Part shown: positions 13,601 to 25,034 of the stretch, piece after piece | Layout: every line of letters begins with the position of its first letter | How positions within the stretch are numbered: the stretch's first letter is position 1 | DNA from: Limnoperna fortunei | Taxonomy: Eukaryota > Mollusca > Bivalvia > Mytilida > Modiolidae | Length of the DNA stretch: 64,000 nt | Direction: 5' to 3' | NCBI GenBank assembly: GCA_944474755.1 | Contig: OX104115.1 | Span: forward strand, 73,198,993 to 73,262,992 | Notes under the pieces: generated by a model | Told to the model about the DNA's origin: nothing | The model's database searches: none | Seen by the model: only the letters and a program-made list of their open reading frames with translations | Translations under genes and position numbers: made by a program

Positions 13601-16600
13601 TATATAGACAATTACAGTATTAAATTCACAATTATTTATTTAGGATGAGTTCTGAAAGATAATAAATATTTGGTGTAACTTACACGGCTCTCTGCTTTTT
13701 TTTCGTTTCTTTGTTTTTTTCATTCTGTATTAATTTAACCATACGTCATAAGTAAATTTATTCGGTTTTCAGGCAGTGTTTTTTTTAATTGCACTTGGAT
13801 GGGTATTTGATCCAGTATATATTGCATGCGGGGTAAGTGTTTGTGCAAATTTGAATAATCGTTCAGATATTAAATGCCTACCACTTTTAAGTGCTATACT
13901 CTTATGCATTAATGATTAGATTCAAATTAAATAAACTACATGAACTAAAGTCAAAAACAAAACGTTTTATCTCCGTTTGTCGTTACTTTATTATAATGTT
14001 TTGATATGATTGTCTTTGTTGACATGGGTGGACGACAAGAATGCTAATTAACATCAGTTTTAACGTTCAATCAACTTAAAGGCGGAGAAGGCTGTTGTAT
14101 AAGCTTGGTGCCACTCGGTAAATATTTCAAATAATTATTTTAATTATTTTAAATTTAATTACCCACACTGATTATGTTTTACTCAATTATTTACCATTTT
14201 AATATTTAGATAAATCAGACTACCGGTGTTTCTACTTCTTTAAGCTTAATAATCTCTAATATATTTATAAATATTTGATTGAATACGATTTCAAAAAATG
14301 ACTGTTATATTTAGGTTTTTACCATGCCAGAGTACCTGAGGAAACGGCTGGGTGGATTGAGGATCCGGATGTATTGTGCTTTCTTTGCTCTTATCGGATT
14401 CATATTTGTTAACATTTCGGTATCATAATTGTAATTAATATACAATATGCAATGCACAATAGTACATTGTGATATGTTTAATTGATTGATTGATTGAGAT
14501 TTTGAAACACTGAAATTAGTTCTCGAATTTGAAAATCAATAATTGATTTTGAATTTACAAACATATTGTTTCGGCTAATACACACGAAAATACAATAGTT
14601 ATAAATAAATAAAACACTATATATATAATGTAAATATATTTTCTTCATATGTATAAATTTAACGCTACTTTTATTGATTTTTTCTATTTTACGTTTTACT
14701 TCTGATGCAAACCATTTGTTAAATGTGTTAGTAATGCAAGTTTTGTTTTAGTGTTAAGACATGTAATCGTAAATCTAGCTTCCGTGCACCTATTGTACAA
14801 ATGTATACTGAATTTATTGTAGTCCGAATTGTATTCAGCTGCGATATTTCTACAAAGGATTCTGGACTGGAACTTGTACTTGTGTGTTTTAGTAATTCTA
14901 GCGTTCACTGCACTTTTCACAGTTGTTGGTAAGACAAATTTAAATAATTACGTTATTCTATCTCGAATATTTTATATATATAAGTACAATATTGAAATAG
15001 ACATTAGCCTGGAAGTTGTGTGATTTTTTTATATACAATTATGAAAGAATGAGACGCTGTCATGCATTAATACCTGAACGGTAGTAAAAAAAATTCTTAT
15101 TTTTGTTACCAACGAATTGAATTTTCTGAGAAGTAATTATAACCTTTGTGTTTGTAAAATGTTGTAGATATATGTATGTTATCTAATCAACGAACATTAC
15201 GAATAAGAATAATAACTATTGACTTTTTCATGGTCATAAGGTTATGTTGTCGGGTTGATTTCAGATGTCAAGGTCATTTCACTGTCATTAAGAGATATTG
15301 AAAACTTTTTTTATATGACTCATAGGTGGCTTGGCAGCGGTAATATACACTGACACGCTACAGTCTATTATTTTAGTCATAAGTGCATCAATTCTTTTTG
15401 TCATTGGTAAGTATGCGACAGTAACTATTGTACTTTTACTGAATAAAAACATTAATTATTGATCAAATCGTCTAATGACCAATACAAGTTAATACCTTAT
15501 ACTTTCTCCAATGAGGGTGTAGAGGCTAACTGTAATTTTTGCTGCTTCTGACTAACTAAGTCAATTAATTACTTAATGTTGTGGTCGATTACCTCTTGTT
15601 TGTACTTACGTCTTGTGTAAGTTTTTGGAAATAAGCAATTCTTTGTTTAAAGGTGTAGTTTTTGTTTGTTTCTTTTCTGTTTTTGTGGTCTGTCATGGTA
15701 TTTCAATGAGGGTGTAGAGGCCTTGACCCTTTTCAGGTTACACCTTGCAACATATTGTTATGTTAGTGGTCCAAACCAGTTTCTGTTATTTGTCTTTCGT
15801 TAAAATTTTGTTAATTTGCGCATAGTCATAGACTTGGGTTTGGTTCATATTCCTATTTATAACAGTTTATAAAAAAGATCCTACAGAATAAAATACCGAT
15901 ATTACTATGGAGGTTTATTTCTTTTGTAATTTGACACTATTATTTTTTAATAATGTCTTTATAAGTAACAAACTGTACGCGGATTGCTACGTCTAAAACT
16001 ATTAAAATGTATTGCAACGATATATAAAAGAGACGACTATCGCTAATGGCAAAACTCATATATCCCCAATTAGAATTTTAAATCTAAAGAAATAATACAA
16101 CTACGAGAGCATTTGTGGTATACTTAAATAACGGAAAATTATTTTAAATGTTTATCTAAAGGTATTGTAAAAGTTGGAGGTTGGAAAGCAGTATCAACAA
16201 AATACATGATTAGCGCAGCTAATTATACATTAGTTAATCAGACATACTATTCATGTGGACTCCCTAGGGAAGACGCCATGCACATGTTCCGAGACCCTTC
16301 GACTGGTGATATACCATGGACAGGTGCGCTTACAGGATTGTCAGTTCTTGGAATGTACAACTGGTGTCAAGATCAGGTCGTGTATACATATATTTAATCA
16401 TTTTATTTATTGTATGTGTACGAGTAGAAACTTAGCGTAAATTTACCAACATATTGACTAATGTATTATGTATAATATTTATGTTGAAAGACAATACAAA
16501 TGGCTACTCAAATATTATTTAATACTAAAAGATAAGAGTTAATGTTATTTTACACCAGTAAAGCAGCATATGGATTCATTACATTTTAATTTTTTTCCTA

Positions 16601-19600
16601 CATGTAATGCATTTACATTTTTTTCTACATATACTTCAACTTAAAGTTAAGTTTACATTGTTTCCTACATATATTCCCTTTTAAGTATCAAGACAACAGC
16701 CATAATTTGTATTGACTTTTGTGTTCCTCTTCCATTATTTATTTATCTGCATAATAATCACCAGATAGATGTTCAGATGTTTTTGTTGGTTCCATTGAAA
16801 TATATTTGTGAATGAGCTCTGTCAAAACAACTTAGCACAACTCCTACATTCTGACTGTGATGTCTGTGAAACGTTGCATGCTTGCATACCACTACCTATG
16901 CGTAAATCCTTTATGATGATTGAGCGATTTATGTTTATTTGCGTTTATTTCTATTTGAGACTTTTTTGTTCTATGCGTCTACCATTTGTTTTGAATTGCT
17001 CATTATTATATTGTAAAGTAGGTGGTTGTTGATGTACATCAATTTCTGGTATGAAAATACCAAGATTTTAATTTATGTGAAAAATTAAAAGGTCAGAGTA
17101 AACATAACATTCCTTTACATATATTGTCGGACTTTTTAAAAACTGTTTTAAATTGTTTGCTTCATCAAGCAAAATTGTCCAGATACGTCATCTTAGATGA
17201 CTAATAATCGCGTTGCTCCAAAGTTCATTTGTAACGAATTTATCGCACAATTATTTATGAATATTTTAGTAAAAATTTGCCACATGCATGTATTTTGCAG
17301 ATTCTTGTTCAGAGGACCTTGTCGGCGAAAAGTATGGTTCATGCTAAAGGTGGATCCCTTTTTGCCGCTTTGTTAAAACTCACAGGACTATTGCTGTTTG
17401 TAGTTCCCGGCATGATCAGCAGGATATTGTATCCTAGTACGTATTTAATAAGTTATATTAAGGTTATATCAAAATCACAGAGGGAAACATAACATACAAA
17501 AATGTGAATAATGTTTCGTATAAATAAACAAACATTTGATAATAAATATAAAAGACCAGACAATGACAAACAACAATCTTTGAGAAGCCAAAATCGAAGT
17601 TCAGTAAAAACGAGTGTCAAACGAGGTATATTGAGCGGAAATGATTTGACAGTTCACACAAACTAAGAGTTACTTTGAACAGTCGCTCCAAAGCATTACA
17701 ACTTTTAAATGTAATTAAACAGTCAAATAAACGTAACTTTTTAATTATTTATGATAGGAAACTTTGATTTTAAATTATCCTTGTCAATTTGCCTTTATAT
17801 TTTAACTACTGTACGTCCACATTGTTTTAAGTTATACCGTTAGAAAAAATAAAACTCTACTTGGTACATTCTTGTGTTCAATACGAAATCATTTTTTCAA
17901 GTCTCGTTGCAAGTATATCATTTTACGGAATACGTTACGCATGTTGTCGTTATCAGAAACTAATAGATACACATGATTATTGCATGGTACATTGGTACCC
18001 CATCTTAAGCGCTTAATATATGGTATGGTACAACTCTCAATCGCGAAACAATCTGCTTTAAGCAAGTCCAAATGCAAGTGTCGGTAGGTCTGCAAGTCAC
18101 GGTTACGCACCAGCACAAATCGATTCATATTAAATATCAAACATATCTGCTGCATAAAATCCGAGAACACACACAATGTTGACGAAAGTTTTTGGAACGC
18201 ATGGTCATGTGGAACCTTAATGCCCGTGTTTCCATATAGTGCTTGCATAAATAATACAATATTTACAATGTAGAAACCTTTGGCTTCAAACTACCAATGA
18301 AATCTGTTACAGTTGGTAGGAAACAAATAAAGCCAGTAGAGTAATGGTGAAAAAATATATGCTCATAGAATATTTAGCCTTATGAGTGTGGCAGTCAATG
18401 CGATTTTAGGCATTGGGAGACGTTTGTAAAGTACACACACAACGTTTTGCTCAAAACTACTAATTAAATGTGCAGGGATGGATATAAAAAAGTAGGGTAA
18501 TGTTAAAAAAAAAATATTGGTCACAGTAAGAAGTCGCCGTCCATAATATGCATACCTTTCCAGTGAGGTTATTTTCTGATCTCCGTAGGTCACACCTGTG
18601 AATTTAATTTCATGATGTTTCATTAATTGCCACATTATTGGCATCAACTGTTCAGCTGTCTTCAAATAACCCGACGTTTCAATATTATGATGGTAAATAT
18701 CTGTCATTTAAGTGGAAAAAAACCCATAAGAGTTTTTCAAATATTATTAAACATGGAACTATTTTTAAGATATTTTACATTATTTTTGGACTATTATCAT
18801 CGATTATTATGTCATTGTCTTCACCACCTTAGGTGTTTTCTTTCACATACAACAGTGCATGAATAAAAATATACTTAATATATTTCATAATCAAATTAGA
18901 ACTCATCAGTTGGATGTAATCTTTGTTAGTAAAAATGTCTTACTCTGTACCACAGATCACATATTTTTTTATCTGTGTACGAAATTACCTATATGATGTT
19001 AAAATCTGTAACGGTTGTGCGAATCGAAATCGTTAATTTGATGTATTTATTAAAATGAGGAAAACAAAAGGTCTGGATAAATAAACGTTTCAATTTGTAC
19101 CAAGGTTTGAGACTTCTCATGTATACAGTTTAAACATTTGATTTGTGTTTGAAAAACATGCCGGTTAACAATGTTGCATCTCGTAGATAATGGGGTATAG
19201 ATGCATCGAATTATTATATTAATAATAAATATTATTTATTCCAGATGAAATTGCCTGCGCAGATCCTGATAAATGTTTCGAATTTTGTGGTAACAGAGCG
19301 GGATGTAGCAATGTAGCTTATCCGCTACTAGTAATGCGGCTATTACCCGAAGGTATGTGTCTTATTATATATATAACACATATGTTATCGTATTTTATCC
19401 TATAGCGCATCGCATTATAACACAAAACGCTTTTTGTCGCACTGAATGCATGGTACATATATATGACTTCTAAACCTCATGTGATGGCAGATAAAGCGTC
19501 TTGTGACATTAGATAACATTTATTTGACCACTCGTCTCTGGCAGTAAGTTGCAGCATTCTTATATGTATATGCCACTCAAAACAAGTTTTAAATTCATTC

Positions 19601-22600
19601 TTTGTATTACATATACCAACTGAAACTGGTAGCAAAAGTGAGAAAGAACCTTTATACTCCGAAGTTCATATTAAGAACTAGTTATGCAGTTTACACGTTT
19701 GTGACGTAACTTGGTGATTTTACCATCGCCAATTTTGCTGTCAAAAGTATAACAAATATTTTGGGTAGTAATGCCTATGATGGATTACATTATTTTTTGT
19801 TTAATCCGAAAGTAATCTTCAGACATGTAAACTTTTAATTGAGTGCATTGTCCAATCAAAATCGATGATACATAATAATAAATTAGTATAAAATACTCCA
19901 GTGCATTGTACTATTTTATAATAGGTTTGCGGGGACTAATGTTGGCGGCTTTACTCGCTGCATTAATGAGTTCACTAACTTCCATCTTAAACAGCGCTTG
20001 TTCTATTATGACGATGGACATATGGAAGCAATTTAGAAAGCATGCATCACAATCAGAGCTCATGATCGTTGGCCGAGTAACTGTTCTAATTCTAGTTGTG
20101 CTCAGTGTTTTATGGCTTCCTGTTATAGAAGTAGCTCAAGGCGGGGTGTTCTGGTTCTATATGCAGTCAATACGATCTTATCTTGTTCCTCCCATGTGTG
20201 TCCTGTTTATACTTGCTTTTTTTTGGAACAGATTGACAGAACAGGTTTGTTATGTTTTAATTATTTGGTTTGCAGAATTGGAACTGCGTATGCTCGACAC
20301 CATATTCAAAGTGGATTATGTGTGTCAAGTTTTATGCATGTGGCTCGAAGCAATGACTGTTTTGTGATAGCCCCGACAATTTTTTTAAGCTTTTGTGTAT
20401 TCAAATTTTAATTTATTTACATTAATTGTTTAACATTTGTATACATGTTTTCTCTAAAAACTAGCCGACTGAAGACAGAATATAATCCTGCAACCAGTAC
20501 ATTTGCCGAATAAAGTCTCCTGGTACCCGTGTCCTCCCTTCTTACGATAGTTAGAATGTGTTCTGGTTTATGACATGTTGTCGAATACAACATTTGTTTG
20601 TGATGTCAGACTATCACTTGAATACGCGCCAAATATTTCAAATCAAAAACCTGATAGAAGTGCACTTTTTCATGTTTCTATTACCATAAAATGTATGTTC
20701 GGTTTGTGTAATAAAAACAATATTCATACATTGTCAGACATTCATACATTCTAAAGTTTATTGGCTATTCGCCGCGAAACATGTGAGAAATGCTGGGCCG
20801 AGCCTCGCATTTCTACCTGTTTATAAGGCTCGTACAAAGAAATTATCTGACAATTTACAAATAATGTATATGTAACGTATCAAAACGAACAAGTAATATC
20901 ACTGTTTTGTCTACTAAACAAAATAAAAACGTATTTACAAAGTGTTTTAAGATACAGAATTGTTACTGCTAAAATATAGCACCAGTATTCAGATCCCCCG
21001 CACGGAATAAGATTATAAGACGTCAACTGTCTTTTACATTTTGTACTTTATTGAATAGTTTATTAGTACACTAATAATGATACACACTGTTAATTGAAAT
21101 AAACATGATTCTATGCCATATGTATGTTGCCATATTGATTACACTCGTTTTGGGTTTTAGGGCGCTTTCTGGGGACTTATGCTAAGCTTGGCTATCGGAA
21201 TAATACGAGCAGTTTTAGATTTTGTGTACCCAACACCTGCATGTGGAAGTGGAGAAGAAGATAAGAGACCATCTATAACAAAATATGTCGACTTTCTACA
21301 CTTTGCAGCAATAATTTCAGTCTTAAGTGCAATATTTATGGTAGTGATTAGTCTAATGACGACGCCCAGACCAAGCAGAAAGGTTTTGATTGATTGTTTA
21401 AATAAATATTTAAGTCGTTCACTTACCACTATAATTTAATAAACATGTTTGACTACAAAACACATTCCGTTTGTTAGGATCTTTAGAAAGTTAACTAAAT
21501 ATAGCGGCTAAAATTCGAATGCAAATAATTTTTATACCTGTAATTCGTGTGTCAGTAGAATGAAAATGTTGCGTACACATATTTTAGGGTCTCGGTGGCT
21601 GACTTTATAATGTAGTTAGTAATCTACTAGTAGCCAAGTGCCCAACTTGTAATCTACTGGTGAGCACGTGCCATAAGTGAGTTTAAAGTTACACATTTTC
21701 TGAAGGTATAGTGTGCTCGACTACAATCTTAATTGACAAGGATTGTCAATTTTTCGGCTTACGTTTAGAGATTGTCAGCGGATACTTTGGCTTCCTTAGG
21801 CAATAAATATGAGAGAAAAATAGCTACATGTAGCGTAAAACTCTATTTAAACAAGAAACATACATGTATGTATATTGTTTTTTCCGGATGTTATGTCTTT
21901 TATATAGTTACATCGTGTGACGTGGTGGACTAAAGACGATGTTGATGAGCCTGAATTGTCGTCAGACGAGGAAAAGGATACAGAGGAGCTGACCGCTAGT
22001 CCTAAAAAAAGAAATTCATCCATAAGTACGTTCTTTATAAATTCATTAAAGCACATTATAAGATATTGTAGTCTAATGACGCCTCTGTTTTAACTGGCTC
22101 CAGTTAAGATCTCCTTATGAAGACCCAGTACCACATACAGTACACACTTCCTAAGTCTTCTCAAATTTAGTCTTCCTTCTTGCCGTTTATTTTAAATAAA
22201 TTGTAAGGTCGAATTTTTATGAAGGACAGTTTTTATATATGTTTCTTACGTCTGCTTTGGTGTTTAGATTAATTGTCATTTTTACGCATATGTAGAATAA
22301 TATTATGTTTTTTATCTAATGCGAGAACGTATGTATATTATATTTAAAAATATATAAAATCTTTTCTCTAATTTTAAGGTAATATTTCAAACGCTTGACC
22401 GGTGTGGAAAAAATAGTTCTCGTCATTAGTGAATTTGTAGTTCTCATCAGTTGATTGGCTTAAAATAATAACGTCTTTAACAAAAATAATAACGTCATAA
22501 ACAAAATATCTTCCATTTATCGTGTATTCAATCCATGACCATGTTGGGAGAATTTATATTTATTTCACAAATTTAAGGCTTTTTAAAATTATAGAAACAT

Positions 22601-23000
22601 AATCTTACATTATTACTTTTGGATTATCGGATATCTCCAATCTCGATCGTTAAATTATGCAATTTTAAGTCCTCGCCAAGGATCGGATTTAAAATTCCAT
22701 ACTTAAACTATCTCGATTGAAGAAATCCGATAATCCATTCGTACCAATGTAAGATCCTATATTTTTACACTTACTTTTTCGTTGATTTCAGATCAAAGGT
22801 CGAGAATTGCACGATACTGCATTGATTGGCTTTGTGGAACAACAACTGATTCTAGGAATGTATTGACACGGGAAGAAAAACTTCAGTTGCGTGCACGAAT
22901 GACATCTTTAGCCGAGAAGCCGCGACATCGAATTATATTAAATGTTGCTGCCGTATTAGTTTCAATGTTAACAGTCTTTCTTCTTGGTTTTTTTCATTAA
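7534..23000 (+). CDS. SLC5 family sodium/solute (SGLT-like) cotransporter, 14 exons
   Basis: Coding exons are 7534-7611, 12542-12613, 13332-13436, 13773-13832, 14315-14419, 14823-14928, 15326-15406, 16162-16376, 17301-17436, 19245-19352, 19925-20244, 21161-21382, 21908-22025 and 22792-23000. All introns are GT-AG and the phases join into one 1,935-nt frame (644 residues plus TAA), close to the ~660 of SGLTs. Family marks in order: 'GYFLAGKTM', 'YASNIG', '[12 protein letters not shown]', 'MPEYLRKR', 'IYTDTLQ', 'AKGGSL', 'PGMISRIL', '[12 protein letters not shown]', 'YMQSIRSYL'. A C-terminal hydrophobic helix (~620-643) completes the 14-helix SGLT plan. The family couples Na+ entry to uptake of sugars, inositol or related solutes at the plasma membrane. 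Na+-site positions look conserved (SSLTS ~371-375, D185). Of the sugar-site positions known from human SGLT1, N59, E83, W270, K300 and Q436 are kept, but the His becomes V64 and the Tyr N269, so the substrate may differ. ATG 7534 is the first in-frame start before the first membrane helix. Confidence 0.93.
7612..8224. other. SLC5 intron 1, 5' part
   Basis: AT-rich intron sequence with no recognised element. Confidence 0.6.
8225..8446 (+). repeat. tRNA-derived SINE, family A, degraded copy in SLC5 intron 1
   Basis: The landmarks of the family persist in order: 'gtggttaaggta', 'gtgttcgaac' in the B-box position, 'gacaaggattgcaagtttt', 'aactggacg.catgatatag' and 'aattgctg.aaatggc'. The A box is eroded and the 'gtactccgg' core is deleted. 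An old, inactive copy. Confidence 0.75.
8447..9773. other. SLC5 intron 1, middle part
   Basis: AT-rich with short words such as 'acggacggacgaatg' reminiscent of repeat ends. Nothing definable. Confidence 0.5.
9774..10885 (+). mobile_element. Penelope-like retroelement (YIDD lineage), 5'-truncated, in SLC5 intron 1
   Basis: A reverse-transcriptase fragment in the same strand as the host gene. The reading frame from about 9826 contains '[17 protein letters not shown]', then a one-base deletion in a T run near 10,051 shifts frame. From there it stays open to TAG at 10,608, with the catalytic 'FRYIDDVLS', 'YLDLHLE', '[10 protein letters not shown]' and the end '[12 protein letters not shown]'. 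Motif A and everything 5' of it are missing. The 3' untranslated tail (to ~10,885) is shared with 41,230-41,470 and 636-842. Assignment to the Penelope-like class rests on motif resemblance; no GIY-YIG domain is seen in this lineage here. Confidence 0.85.
10886..12142. other. SLC5 intron 1, 3' part
   Basis: No recognisable coding or repeat structure; several 60-70 codon ORFs are judged random. Confidence 0.45.
12143..12217 (-). repeat. tRNA-derived SINE, family A, short relic
   Basis: 'ggaagccggagtacctggag' followed by 'aaaaactgtcaatactt.tcaattaag' matches the central domain of the SINE at 3071-3327 in the same orientation. Head and tail are absent. Confidence 0.65.
12542..12613 (+). CDS. 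SLC5 exon 2 (residues 27-50)
   Basis: Follows 'tccgtag', ends before 'gtatgt', phase 0 both sides. Encodes '[18 protein letters not shown]', the conserved loop leading into the first core helix. It is too short to appear as an ORF of its own and was found by joining exon 1 to exon 3. Confidence 0.88.
13332..13436 (+). CDS. SLC5 exon 3 (residues 51-85)
   Basis: Encodes the unwound core helix '[11 protein letters not shown]' and the start of the next helix through 'YEWH'. The SGLT 'GSGHF' after the Asn is 'GAPVF' here, so the sugar-site His (His83 in human SGLT1) is Val64. Phase 0 at both ends, with a canonical acceptor 'tttag' and donor 'gtaagt'. Confidence 0.92.
13773..13832 (+). CDS. SLC5 exon 4 (residues 86-105)
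   Basis: A 60-nt exon encoding '[12 protein letters not shown]', the conserved end of a core helix. Acceptor 'ttcag', donor 'gtaagt', phase 0. Confidence 0.92.
14315..14419 (+). CDS. SLC5 exon 5 (residues 106-140)
   Basis: Encodes '[17 protein letters not shown]', the family's cytoplasmic loop, followed by a hydrophobic helix. Acceptor 'atttag', donor 'gtatca', phase 0. Confidence 0.92.
14823..14928 (+). CDS. SLC5 exon 6 (residues 141-176, last codon split)
   Basis: Encodes '[20 protein letters not shown]' and a hydrophobic helix. Acceptor 'tgtag', donor 'gtaaga'. Ends in phase 1, completed by exon 7. Confidence 0.92.
15326..15406 (+). CDS. SLC5 exon 7 (residues 176-203)
   Basis: Encodes '[13 protein letters not shown]' and a following helix. 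D185 corresponds to the conserved Asp of SGLT helix 5 linked to Na+ coupling. Acceptor 'catag', donor 'gtaagt', phase 1-1. Confidence 0.92.
16162..16376 (+). CDS. SLC5 exon 8 (residues 203-274)
   Basis: Encodes the end of a helix, a large extracellular loop with an 'NYT' and an 'NQT' potential N-glycosylation motif, and the next core helix ending 'MYNWCQDQ'. Human SGLT1 has Tyr-Trp where this protein has Asn269-Trp270. Acceptor 'taaag'; the donor is the weak 'gtcgtg', chosen because it joins in frame to the conserved 'LVQRTLSAK'. Confidence 0.88.
17301..17436 (+). CDS. SLC5 exon 9 (residues 275-320)
   Basis: Encodes '[10 protein letters not shown]', 'AKGGSL', the conserved Lys (K300) and '[10 protein letters not shown]'. 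Acceptor 'tgcag', donor 'gtacgt'. The next possible donor downstream (17,441) would create a stop in exon 10, which fixes this boundary. Confidence 0.9.
17437..19244. other. SLC5 intron 9, with an unexplained minus-strand ORF pair
   Basis: On the minus strand two ORFs of ~114 and ~119 codons (18,707-18,363 and 18,248-17,889) are in the same frame with two stop codons between them. The product would be rich in aromatic and hydrophobic residues with an '[10 protein letters not shown]' stretch and an end 'RNVFRKMI'. That is faintly reminiscent of rhodopsin-like receptor remnants, but no family can be claimed. Confidence 0.3.
19245..19352 (+). CDS. SLC5 exon 10 (residues 320-356)
   Basis: Encodes an extracellular Cys-rich loop '[16 protein letters not shown]', with '[19 protein letters not shown]' after it, matching the SGLT layout. 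Acceptor 'tccag', donor 'gtatgt', phase 1-1. Confidence 0.92.
19925..20244 (+). CDS. SLC5 exon 11 (residues 356-462)
   Basis: The largest exon. It encodes '[20 protein letters not shown]', the Na2-site helix, then 'MTMDIW', two helices, and '[12 protein letters not shown]' with the sugar-site Gln (Q436). Acceptor 'aatag', donor 'gtttgt'. Confidence 0.93.
21161..21382 (+). CDS. SLC5 exon 12 (residues 463-536)
   Basis: Encodes '[20 protein letters not shown]', a short extracellular loop 'PACGSGEED', and the next helix ending 'MTTPRPSRK'. Acceptor 'tttag', donor 'gttttg', phase 0. Confidence 0.93.
21586..21850 (+). repeat. tRNA-derived SINE, family A, degraded copy in SLC5 intron 12
   Basis: Family landmarks in order: 'gggtctcggtggc', 'gtgtgctcgactacaatctt', 'aattgacaaggattgtcaat', 'actttggcttcctt' and 'gcgtaaaactct'. 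The B box has degenerated. Old copy in the same orientation as the gene, ending about 57 bp before exon 13. Confidence 0.72.
21908..22025 (+). CDS. SLC5 exon 13 (residues 537-576)
   Basis: Encodes the cytoplasmic segment after helix 13: '[17 protein letters not shown]', then an acidic, Ser-rich stretch '[15 protein letters not shown]' that could be phosphorylated (inference). Acceptor 'tatag', donor 'gtacgt', ends phase 1. Confidence 0.88.
22600..22760. repeat. Hairpin (foldback) repeat in SLC5 intron 13
   Basis: 'aatcttacatta.tacttttggattatcgg' on the left pairs with 'ccgataatccattcgtacc.aatgtaagat' on the right. A further pairing 'atctccaatc'/'gattgaag' extends toward the centre. Arms are ~45 bp; no coding content. 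Confidence 0.65.
22792..23000 (+). CDS. SLC5 exon 14 (residues 576-644 and stop)
   Basis: Encodes a basic cytoplasmic segment '[15 protein letters not shown]' followed by the last membrane helix '[20 protein letters not shown]' and TAA at 22,998-23,000. This matches the C-terminal extra helix of SGLTs. No canonical AATAAA was seen in the next few hundred bases. Confidence 0.92.
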
Positions 23001-24632
23001 TGAGTTAAATGGCATTTTCTACAATTGTAAATATTTGTTAACAAGTGTAAAGCACAGTCACTTGTATTTTACTGAATCAAATTCTGATTTATCGTGATAG
23101 ATGTAGTAAATATTTGTAACAACATTTAAACAAATCACAAATGTTATTAGAAATACTTATTTTTTCTAATGGTGAAAACACAACAGATCCTCATTTTATC
23201 AATCGGATTCGAATAACTTGTGGCAAATTGTGTTGAGGATTGCAAATTTATGTCGATCGATCAGTAAACATTATATTTAATGTCTACTGTTGTTTTTGAA
23301 ATGCCAACTTTAGAGAAAAGTTGGATTTTTTCATGTTCCATTGAATTTTTACTATCGATTTAATTTTGCATATATATTTGTATCTTAAATTAAAACACAT
23401 CATTTAACTATAACGTCTATGCATCTTCTTATTTCCTATATGTTTGTCAAATCTTGGCCAAATTCAACAAACAATATGAACAACTATTTGTTTGTTGGTT
23501 TGTTTGAATATGGATCAACTCCTATTTCAGCAACATGTCAGCAATATGATGGTGTCCAGTTTTTATTAGGAAGGAAGCCAGTGTACCCAGTAAAAAGCCC
23601 ATTAATGCCAATCCTTTTCAAGTTAAGTTGTGAATGACTGACAAGATTAACAGATTTTGAATGCAAGACGACTTTTTGAACTGATTAAAGTGTAGTTCGT
23701 GTCGATAGACAAAAACCAACCGATTTTGAACAAGTTAGTGTCGTGTAATGCTCGTTGATAATATCCCCACTATATAACTTCCGAGTGGTATGAAAATATA
23801 TTCCACATTGTAGCACGATCATACAAGATATTGGTAAAATGTCAGTGTTGTATCATTTATCATTGCTGAAAACATTTCACGGAAAATTGCTACGGAGGGA
23901 CACACACACATTAACTAACTACACACGCACATACCAAAAACAGTATACCTCTATCCCCTATTTGGAGCTGGGGTATTATAAAAGACAGTCTCATAATAAA
24001 GTTAAGTGGTAGTTATTAATCGGACATAAAACAGAGACAGTTCATTGTTGACTAGACAATCGGAACGCCGTTATTTGTGTAAATAACGTGTTGATTCCAG
24101 TAAATAAAATTTGTGATATTTTAAAAACTAGTATAAGATTTTTGCGTTGTCGTAGTTTTATAACAGAAAAATTGGACTATATTTCTGATAGCAATATTTC
24201 GCAACGAGGAATATGTCAAACTGGTTTCCAAACAAGTGAATACACACTCATTTATGGATATTTCATTCATAAACTAGACAAAGTAATGCCCCCGCACCCC
24301 CCTCCCCCCGCTCTAATTTGACAGCTGTTTTTATAACATATTGAAATAACACTTCCTTGTGTGTATTGTGTCTGGTAGATGCATATGATGACCTCTCACT
24401 CCGCTTTGACAAGGTCCAAGGCTGTAATTCCTGTAAAATTCAGCGGAGCGGAACGAAACGTTAACTCGATCTGTAACTCACTACTTTAGATTCACATACC
24501 AAACAATCAGCTCAATATCATTAAACATTTACATAAAAACCCGGAAAACTATTATTTTGACGATAGTCCAATGCCGTAATTTCCGTAAAGATCAGCGGTA
24601 CGAAATGTAAACTTTATCTGTAACTTATCACT
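23001..24632. other. Intergenic region downstream of SLC5, with a SINE relic
   Basis: Mostly featureless AT-rich DNA. A degraded minus-oriented family A SINE lies at about 23,488-23,640 ('gatggtgtccagtttttatt', 'ggaagccagtgtacccag'). Confidence 0.5.
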
Positions 24633-24845
24633 GTAGTACGAAAGCCCAGAAGGCTCATTCGATATTCGAAATTCGAGATTCGAGATTCGAAACTCGAAAT
24701 TTGAGATTCGAAATTCGAAATTCGAGATTCGAGATTCGAAACTCGAGATTCGAAATTCGAGATTCGAAATTCGAAATTCAATATAGTTATAACCTATCAG
24801 ATTGTGTGTGACATAATCGTCTACCAATCAGAATAGTTCTTATAT
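24633..24845 (+). repeat. Interspersed repeat with internal 'attcga' minisatellite, copy 1
   Basis: Unique flanks 'agtacgaaagcccagaagg' and 'aatcgtctaccaatcagaat' enclose about a dozen ~10-bp units of the type 'aattcgagattcga'. A second copy, inverted, lies at 25,817-25,968. Translation of the minisatellite gives an artefactual 'EFRISN' repeat. Confidence 0.85.
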
Positions 24846-25034
24846 AAACGTAGCCATGTGCTATTATTTTTATTTGGGGTTTTAACCGTCGACATATTTG
24901 TCAAAGAATGACTGTGTTCAACATGGTTTTGTTAAAAAAAATAAAATTTATAAGCTTTAGTTGTTATTTAATCAAATTAATTCAGTTCTCAATAACATCT
25001 TGATTTTGCAAATCAAGAACAAGAATGTACCTGT

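Noticed and set aside
24552..24827. A 91-residue protein with repeated 'EFRISN' units.
   Set aside because: It is translation of the 'attcga' minisatellite; repeat unit length and frame make it open by chance.
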